Source: Haloprofundus salilacus
GTDB lineage: Archaea; Halobacteriota; Halobacteria; Halobacteriales; Haloferacaceae
Reading direction: 5' to 3'
NCBI RefSeq assembly: GCF_020150815.1
Contig: NZ_CP083723.1
Span: 2,542,001 to 2,606,000, forward strand
Length of the DNA stretch: 64,000 nucleotides
Shown here: positions 59,450-64,000 of the stretch, piece after piece
Position numbering within the stretch: the stretch's first letter is position 1
Layout of the letters: the number at the start of each line of letters is the position of its first letter
Program-made: the position numbers and the translations under genes
The notes under the pieces: generated by a model
Seen by the model: the letters and a program-made list of their open reading frames with translations, nothing else
Databases searched by the model: none
Told to the model about the DNA's origin: nothing

Positions 59450-60613
59450 ATGAAAGATGTGTGCATAGTTGGCATGGGGACGACCGAGTTCGGCGTCCTC
59501 GACGAGGGAATCAAAGAACTGGGAATCACGGCGGTCGCTCGGGCGCTTCGGTCCTGCGATGTCGACAGAGAGGACGTCGACGCGCTCTACCTCGGGAACT
59601 TCGTCGCCGGCATGTTGGAGGGGCAGGAGACGCTCGCGCCGCTCGTCGCCGACAGCGTCGGCCTCGTCGGCGTTCCGACGATGAAGACGGAGGGCGCGTG
59701 TGCGAGTTCGGGCATTGCGTTCAGACAGGCGTACCAGGCGATTCGAACCGGCGTCCACGACGTTGTCGTCGTCGCCGGCGTCGAGCGGATGACGAACGCC
59801 GAAACGCCGGAGTTCACCCGCGCGCTCGGCAGCGCCGCCGACCACGACACCGACGGGGCGACGGGGCTGACGTTTCCGGGCTTCTACGGTCTCGTGCTCA
59901 ACCGTTACATGCACGAGTACGGCGCGACCCGCGAGCAGGTCGCGGCGGTTTCGGTGAAGAACCGACGAAACGGCGTGTCGAATCCCCGCGCTCGGTTCCG
60001 GTCGCCGGTGACCGTCGAGGACGTGGTCGACTCGCGCCTCGTCGCGGACCCGCTCCGCCTCTACGACTGCTGCCCCGCCGCCGACGGCGGCGCCGCGGTG
60101 GTTCTCGCGTCGGCTGACGTCGCCCAGTCGTTCACGAACGCGCCGATTCCGGTGCTCGGGAGCGGTCACGCGACGGGTCGAAGCGCCGCCTACCGCTACG
60201 ACGACCTGACGACGCTCGAAGCCACGTCGCTCGCCGCCGAGGAGGCGTACGGCGAGGCAGGCATCTCGCCCTCCGAGGTCGACGTCGTCGAACTCCACGA
60301 CTGCTTCTCGGCCGCCGAAATCGGCGACTCCGAGGACCTCGGCTTCTTCGAGAAGGGCGAGGGCGCGGCGGCCGTCGCGGAGGGACGAACCGCCGTCGAC
60401 GGCGAACTCCCCATCAATCCGAGCGGCGGACTGCTCGCGAAGGGTCACCCGGTCGGCGCGACCGGCATCGGCCAGGTTTACGAGGTGTGTCTGCAGTTGC
60501 TCGGCGAGCACGAAAACCAAGTCGAGGGGGCCGAGGTCGGCGTCGCGCACAACCTCGGCGGGAGCGGCGCGGTGAGCACCGTGACCGTCCTCGGAGGGCC
60601 GTCGCATGTCTGA
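59450..60613 (+). CDS. Thiolase-family acyltransferase (acetyl-CoA C-acetyltransferase)
   Basis: The 387-residue enzyme has the archaeal thiolase N-terminus MKDVCIVGMGTTEFG, the acylation Cys84 in KTEGACASSGIAF, a VELHDCFSAAEI block with the second acid/base His, and INPSGGLLAKGHPVGATG carrying the third catalytic His. It condenses or cleaves acetoacetyl-CoA. The next gene overlaps by eight bases and encodes the DUF35 partner, as in the archaeal thiolase-HMG-CoA synthase complex. ATG 59450 is the start. With AtoE upstream, it may process short-chain ketoacyl-CoA; a role in mevalonate synthesis is the alternative. Confidence 0.93.
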   Translation: MKDVCIVGMGTTEFGVLDEGIKELGITAVARALRSCDVDREDVDALYLGNFVAGMLEGQETLAPLVADSVGLVGVPTMKTEGACASSGIAFRQAYQAIRTGVHDVVVVAGVERMTNAETPEFTRALGSAADHDTDGATGLTFPGFYGLVLNRYMHEYGATREQVAAVSVKNRRNGVSNPRARFRSPVTVEDVVDSRLVADPLRLYDCCPAADGGAAVVLASADVAQSFTNAPIPVLGSGHATGRSAAYRYDDLTTLEATSLAAEEAYGEAGISPSEVDVVELHDCFSAAEIGDSEDLGFFEKGEGAAAVAEGRTAVDGELPINPSGGLLAKGHPVGATGIGQVYEVCLQLLGEHENQVEGAEVGVAHNLGGSGAVSTVTVLGGPSHV

Positions 60614-60941
60614 GTCGCCGCCGTCGTTTCCGGCGCAGCGGTGCGCCGACTGCGGCCTGCGCTACGGTCACGGCGCTCACGTCTGCCGCCAGTGCGGGTC
60701 CGAGGCGTTCGAGGACGCGCCGCTCTCCGGCGAGGGGACGGTGTACGCGCGGACGACGATCAGAATACCAGGCTCCGACCAGCAGGGGGAGGAGCCGTTC
60801 GAGGTGGCCGTCGTCGACGTCGGCGGCGCCGAGTCGGTCAGGGTGACCGCCCGTATCGAGGAGAACCCCGGACTCGGTCCCGACGACCCCGTCGAGTTCG
60901 TCGAGCGGCGCAACGGCGTCTTCTACTTTCGAGCGGTCTGA
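60606..60941 (+). CDS. DUF35 zinc-ribbon/OB-fold acyl-CoA partner protein
   Basis: The 111-residue protein has an N-terminal rubredoxin-like zinc ribbon (RCADCGLRYGHGAHVCRQCGSEAF, with two C-x2-C pairs) and a C-terminal OB fold (GEGTVYARTTIRIPG ... EEPFEVAVVDVGGAESVRVTARI). DUF35 proteins join archaeal thiolases and help channel the acyl-CoA intermediate. It overlaps the thiolase gene by 8 bp, so expression is coupled. Start ATG 60606. All four Cys ligands are present. Confidence 0.94.
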   Translation: MSESPPSFPAQRCADCGLRYGHGAHVCRQCGSEAFEDAPLSGEGTVYARTTIRIPGSDQQGEEPFEVAVVDVGGAESVRVTARIEENPGLGPDDPVEFVERRNGVFYFRAV

Positions 60942-60966
60942 GTCCCCCCGGCTTTGCGAGACGGCG

Positions 60967-61326
60967 TTACCGTCCGATAACGGGGTCTTTCAGCTCGACC
61001 ACCTGCGCCATGATGGCCTCCACGTTGTCGTCGGCGACGCCGTTATCGCGCAGCGCCTGTTCGAGATACGTTCCGACGGTGTCGAACGCCTCCTCGTCGA
61101 TATCGAGGTGGGCGTGCGCCTCGCGCATGTCGGCGCCGGAGTACTCGACGGGGCCGCCGGCGACGGAACTGATGAACTGTACCTGGTGCGCCCGGAGGCT
61201 CTCCATCTCCATCCCCTCGAAGTAGCCGACGAGTCGGTCGTCGGAGAGGACCCGGTCGTAGAAGTCGTCCACGACGCTCTCGACCGCTTCCAGCCCGCCG
61301 ATTTCGCGGTAAACTGATTGGGACAT
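60967..61326 (-). CDS. Truncated haemoglobin (group I)
   Basis: The 119-residue globin has the trHb pattern: YREIGGLEAVESVVDDFYDRVLSDDRLVGYF, GMEMESLRAHQVQFISSVAGGPVEYSGADMREAHAHLDIDEEAFDTV, with the proximal His in REAHAHLDI and the short helix D. It probably binds O2 or NO in the cytosol, for NO detoxification or oxygen handling. ATG 61326 is used; an ATG at 61335 (MHS) is an alternative. A TTATATAAATAA TATA box (minus, 61387-61398) is about 65 bp ahead, implying a leader. It is convergent with the DUF35 gene and lies directly downstream of the NarO/DmsR-like regulator. Confidence 0.93.
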   Translation of the reverse strand: MSQSVYREIGGLEAVESVVDDFYDRVLSDDRLVGYFEGMEMESLRAHQVQFISSVAGGPVEYSGADMREAHAHLDIDEEAFDTVGTYLEQALRDNGVADDNVEAIMAQVVELKDPVIGR

Positions 61327-61429
61327 CGAATGCAAGCGACGCTTGGTCCACCGGCGGGATACGAGTTCTCGCGAAGATACTCGGGGTTATTTATATAATG
61401 TGCTAACGTGTTGCACGAAAATATGCGTT

Positions 61430-61470
61430 GGATTACGAGACGGTGAAGACGGATTACGCGACGGCGAAGA
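61430..61470 (-). repeat. 21-bp-period tandem duplication at the end of the NarO/DmsR-like gene
   Basis: Bases 61430-61449 and 61451-61470 are two copies of GGATTACGnGACGGnGAAGA differing at two positions. The second contains the stop codon (TTA at 61454-61456 on the plus strand). The period of 21 bases keeps frame, so the first copy carries a second downstream in-frame stop. Confidence 0.75.
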
Positions 61471-62098
61471 GTTGGTCAAGGAGTTTTCGCTGGGCTACGG
61501 AGAGATGTTCGCTGAACGTCGCCACCGAGATGTCGAGCGCGGCCGCGACGTCGGCGGAGTCCGCTCGCTTGGGGTGTGCGAAGTAGCCCATCTCGTGGGC
61601 GGTCCGGAGAACCTCGTACTGGCGGTCGGTGAAGGCACTCCGATTCACGAACAGGAGCGTCCGTCCCTCGTCCGGCGTCGAGCGAGTCAGTCGTCGAACG
61701 CTGACCGCGGCGCAGCAGGATTGGAGGTCGGCGACTATCGACCGTAGCGTCTCCACGTCGGGGGCGACGAACGACAGCACGAGCGACCCCCCTGTCGCGC
61801 GTATCTCACGAACCGGACAGCCGTGGTCGGGGACGCGTCTGCACGGGCAGTCTTCCCCCTCGTTCGCGAACCGGTACACCGACTGCGCGTCGTCGGTGAA
61901 CACGCGCTCGGCCGCTTCGGGGTCGGGCGCAGCGTCAGAGGCGTGTTCGAGCGTGACCTCGCCGACGACGCCGCCGCCCGCGGACGCGGTTCGGCGCTCG
62001 GCGACGACCGACTCTACCTCGAACTCCTCGCTGATGGCGGCGGCGGGGCATCCTTCGACGTCGCTCACCGACAGCTGCGCGTAGATTCCGGAGTTCAT
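61454..62098 (-). CDS. NarO/DmsR-like HTH-10 regulator with Cys redox motif
   Basis: The 214-residue protein has an N-terminal cysteine motif (DVEGCPAAA near residue 17; then EDCPCRRVPDHGC, a C-x-C-x7-C) and a C-terminal HTH-10 (YEVLRTAHEMGYFAHPKRADSADVAAALDISVATFSEHLSVAQRKLLDQLF). The CxnCxCx7C pattern was described for haloarchaeal NarO and DmsR, oxygen/redox responsive activators of nitrate and DMSO respiration. Four Cys ligands could bind an Fe-S cluster. ATG 62098 is the start; upstream residues are Arg-rich and non-halophilic. Adjacent to the truncated haemoglobin gene, its probable target, and divergent from the quinone reductase. Confidence 0.85.
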   Translation of the reverse strand: MNSGIYAQLSVSDVEGCPAAAISEEFEVESVVAERRTASAGGGVVGEVTLEHASDAAPDPEAAERVFTDDAQSVYRFANEGEDCPCRRVPDHGCPVREIRATGGSLVLSFVAPDVETLRSIVADLQSCCAAVSVRRLTRSTPDEGRTLLFVNRSAFTDRQYEVLRTAHEMGYFAHPKRADSADVAAALDISVATFSEHLSVAQRKLLDQLFAVA

Positions 62099-62210
62099 CG
62101 AATAGTCGACGGAACGGTCGCGTCGTATAAGTCGGGCGCGAAACGAGGTGCGCGATCTCCCCCGTGCCGGGAGTGAGACTTTACCCCTGCGACGGATTGT
62201 GACACCAAGT

Positions 62211-63173
62211 ATGCGTGCGATTAGATACCACGAACACGGCGACCCGGACGTACTGCGCGTCGACGAGGTGGCGAAACCGGTTCCGAACGAGGGCGAGATT
62301 CGAATCGAACTGAAGGCGGCCGGCGTCAACCCCGTCGACACGTACTTCCGCGACGGGTCGTACCAACCGTTCACGCTCCCGATGGTCCCCGGCGTCGACT
62401 TCGCGGGCGTCGTCGACGAGCTGGGTGCGGGCGTCACCGAGTTCGACGTCGGCGACCGCGTGTTCGGCACCGGGTTGGGTAACGATCGCTACGGAAGTGC
62501 GGCCGAGTACGTGACCGTGCCGACTGACCGCGTCGCGAACCTCTCCGACGGCGTCTCGTTCGTCGAGGCAGGCGCGGCGGGTGTCGCAACCGTCACGGCG
62601 TGGCGCGCCGTCGTCGATCACGCGGAACTCGAACCGGCCGAATACTGTCTCGTTCACGGCGGTAGCGGCGGCGTCGGTCACGCGGCGGTACAAATTGCCG
62701 CCGCGTCGGGCGCTCGCGTCGTGACGACAGCGAGCGAGCAGTATCACGACGCCTTGGTGGACCTCGGCGCGCGGACAGTGCTCGACTACGGCCGCGACGA
62801 CCTCGACTCGGCGGTCGTCGAGGCGACCGACGGCGGCCCGAACGTCGTCGTCGATCACATGCTCGAACGCTACCTCCAGTTCGACTGTGACGTGGCCGCG
62901 CCGTACGCCCGCATCGTCCTCTTTCGCAATCGGCATCTGGAAGCCGGGTTCACGAACGTCCCCGCCGCCGGCGGGAAGGAACTGCAGTTCCACCTCATGA
63001 GCATGTACAACGCGCCGCAACTCGCCGACCCGCTGGAGCGCGTGGACAGACTCCTGGCCGACGGCCTCCTCGAGGTCGAAGTCGCCGGAGAGTACGGCTT
63101 CGACGAGGTGGCAGAGGCTCACCGGCGGGTGCGCGAAGAGAGTTTCCTCGGGAAGCTGGTCATCGTTCCCTGA
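62211..63173 (+). CDS. Zinc-independent MDR: NADPH:quinone oxidoreductase
   Basis: The 320-residue protein belongs to the medium-chain dehydrogenase family without a zinc site: MRAIRYHEHGDPDVLRVDEVAKPVPNEGEIRIELKAAGVNPVDTYFRDG, VPGVDFAGVVDELGAGVTEFDVGDRVFG, EAGAAGVATVTAWRAV, and the NADPH motif VHGGSGGVGHAAVQIAAASGARV. It reduces quinones with NADPH. ATG 62211 is the start. It is divergent from the NarO/DmsR-like regulator with 112 bp between starts, so redox-linked control is plausible. Confidence 0.92.
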   Translation: MRAIRYHEHGDPDVLRVDEVAKPVPNEGEIRIELKAAGVNPVDTYFRDGSYQPFTLPMVPGVDFAGVVDELGAGVTEFDVGDRVFGTGLGNDRYGSAAEYVTVPTDRVANLSDGVSFVEAGAAGVATVTAWRAVVDHAELEPAEYCLVHGGSGGVGHAAVQIAAASGARVVTTASEQYHDALVDLGARTVLDYGRDDLDSAVVEATDGGPNVVVDHMLERYLQFDCDVAAPYARIVLFRNRHLEAGFTNVPAAGGKELQFHLMSMYNAPQLADPLERVDRLLADGLLEVEVAGEYGFDEVAEAHRRVREESFLGKLVIVP

Positions 63174-63210
63174 GCCGGAGGAACTGCCGTTCAGTCGGTT
63201 ACTCCCGTGT

Positions 63211-63486
63211 TCATCGGCGTCGGTCTCGGTAGAGGTAGACGACCGCGACGACGGGCAGTGCGGCGACGAGCGCGTAGTGCCACTCGTTCGCGAACACCGG
63301 TGGTGCCCAGTAGACGAGGACGACGAGATAGCCGACGAGCGTGCCGACGACCGTCCCGCCTCTCGCATCGCCGAAGTACTCCGCGAGCCCGCCGGCGACG
63401 GCGAACAGGACGATAGCGACGAGCATGACCGTCATCTCGTCGAGTGACGACAGAAAGCCGTGTCCGGGGTCGAAGAAACCCGGCAT
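63211..63486 (-). CDS. Small haloarchaeal membrane protein (91 aa)
   Basis: The protein has three predicted helices (MTVMLVAIVLFAVAGGLAEYFG; GGTVVGTLVGYLVVLVYWAPP; HYALVAALPVVAVVYLY) and a short basic tail RDRRR. The start is at ATG 63486 (MPGFFDPGHGF), with 63432 (MTVML) as an alternative. Function unknown. It is convergent with the quinone reductase gene and downstream of the acyl-CoA synthetase on the same strand. Confidence 0.65.
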   Translation of the reverse strand: MPGFFDPGHGFLSSLDEMTVMLVAIVLFAVAGGLAEYFGDARGGTVVGTLVGYLVVLVYWAPPVFANEWHYALVAALPVVAVVYLYRDRRR

Positions 63487-63644
63487 CGGCTCAGCCCCGC
63501 CTACCGGCTTTGCAATCCACGGCGAGAGCGGACTCGGAAACGTGACTCATAGGAGGAGTACGTCGGGTGAGCCATTGAGCGTTGCTTCACCAGAGCGACG
63601 CAGAGACAGCAGAGAACGCCGAGATTCGGGGACTCGGGGATCGA

Positions 63645-64000
63645 CTACTCACGGAGTTCGACGCGTCGAATCTTCCCGCTCGACGTTTTCGGGAGTTCGT
63701 CGATGAACTCGATCTCTCTGGGATAGGCGTGTTTGGCGAGTCGTTGGCGGACGAACTCGCGGATCGAGGCGGCCAGTTCGTCGTCGTGGTCGAACCCCTC
63801 GGTCGTGACGACGTACGCCTTCACGAGTTCGCCGCGGGTCTCGTCGGGGACGCCGACGACGGCCGCCTCCGCGACCGCCTCGTGTTCGAGCAGCGTGCTC
63901 TCGACCTCGAACGGGCCGATACGGTAACCCGACGAGAGGATGACGTCGTCGGCGCGGCCGACGAACCAGAGGTAGTCGTCGGCGTCGCGCTCGGCGGCGT
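63645..64000 (-). CDS. AMP-binding acyl-CoA synthetase, C-terminal end (gene runs off right edge)
   Basis: The open frame on the minus strand reaches the window edge and ends at TAG 63645-63647. The readable 118 residues are the C-terminal lid of an acyl-adenylate enzyme: ADDVILSSGYRIGPFEVESTLLEHEAVAEAAVVGVPDETRGELVKAYVV, then ASIREFVRQRLAKHAYPREIEFIDELPKTSSGKIRRVELRE, with the catalytic Lys in KTSSGKIRR. It activates a fatty or related acid to acyl-CoA. The N-terminal AMP-binding core lies outside the window. The neighbouring AtoE/thiolase genes make a short-chain fatty-acid link possible. Confidence 0.93.
   Translation of the reverse strand, partial: AAERDADDYLWFVGRADDVILSSGYRIGPFEVESTLLEHEAVAEAAVVGVPDETRGELVKAYVVTTEGFDHDDELAASIREFVRQRLAKHAYPREIEFIDELPKTSSGKIRRVELRE

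Noticed and set aside
1-64000. CRISPR arrays, IS transposases, rRNA or origin repeats
   Set aside because: I looked for repeated 25-40-mers with regular spacers, transposase motifs and rRNA blocks and saw none. The only tRNA found is tRNA-Ser(GGA).

Overview
This window is a piece of a haloarchaeal (class Halobacteria) main chromosome. The evidence is high GC with strongly acidic proteomes, archaeal information-processing genes (PCNA, aRF1, ABCE1, thermosome, TiaS, archaeal ArgS), archaeal lipid and cofactor genes (CarS, CTP-dependent riboflavin kinase, F420:NADP reductase) and several families seen almost only in haloarchaea (Bat/HTH-10 regulators, HalOD1, GfcR). The order MinD-like - ArgS - RibK - RibB - CarS - PyrE - GfcR resembles what I recall of the Haloferax pyrE2 region, so a member of the Haloferacales is my guess; the genus cannot be fixed from the sequence alone. 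I see no insertion sequence, CRISPR array or rRNA.

Layout: 0-7 kb holds the PCNA 3' part, an M20 peptidase, small acidic proteins (one apparently frameshifted), a DUF2243-type membrane protein, Mn-catalase and a PIN/ATPase/KH protein. 7-16 kb holds an EMC6-like/ABCE1 pair, a YbhB protein, archaemetzincin, UPF0146, a HAD hydrolase, F420:NADP reductase and aRF1. 15-26 kb holds a MinD-like ATPase with a long acidic tail, ArgS, the riboflavin pair, IlvE, DUF502, proline dehydrogenase, CarS and PyrE. 25-31 kb holds GfcR, two tandem NCS2 nucleobase permeases, an arylsulfotransferase-like protein and glutaredoxin. 31-37 kb holds a COG1395-like regulator, TiaS, a threonine-synthase-like enzyme and a deacylase-like protein.

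36.8-39.8 kb is the most unusual part: a RecA-fold-like halobacterial protein, a 706-residue protein ending in a CHAT-type caspase-like domain (His503/Cys534), and, abutting it stop to stop on the other strand, a 44-codon gene for a single-helix peptide with a Cys-containing tail. I treat these three as a candidate undescribed proteolytic system. 40-51 kb is rich in transport and signalling: MFS and MATE exporters, HTH-10, DUF7344-like and HalOD1 proteins, a duplicated PhoU-TrkA_C protein, citrate synthase and a 997-residue PAS/GAF/Bat sensor. 51-54 kb has IlvA with RidA, then a tRNA-Ser(GGA) whose 3' end is duplicated 152 bp downstream, which looks like an attachment-site scar. 54-64 kb has the thermosome, an alanine-dehydrogenase-like enzyme, an AtoE-type short-chain fatty-acid transporter divergent from a thiolase/DUF35 pair, a truncated haemoglobin beside a NarO/DmsR-like cysteine-motif regulator, a quinone reductase, and the C-terminus of an acyl-CoA synthetase running off the right edge.

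Most genes are monocistronic with AT-rich TATA-like elements about 25-30 bp ahead of the start codon, consistent with leaderless haloarchaeal transcripts. Tight couplings (overlapping stop/start) are EMC6-like/ABCE1, RibK/RibB, RidA/small membrane protein and thiolase/DUF35.
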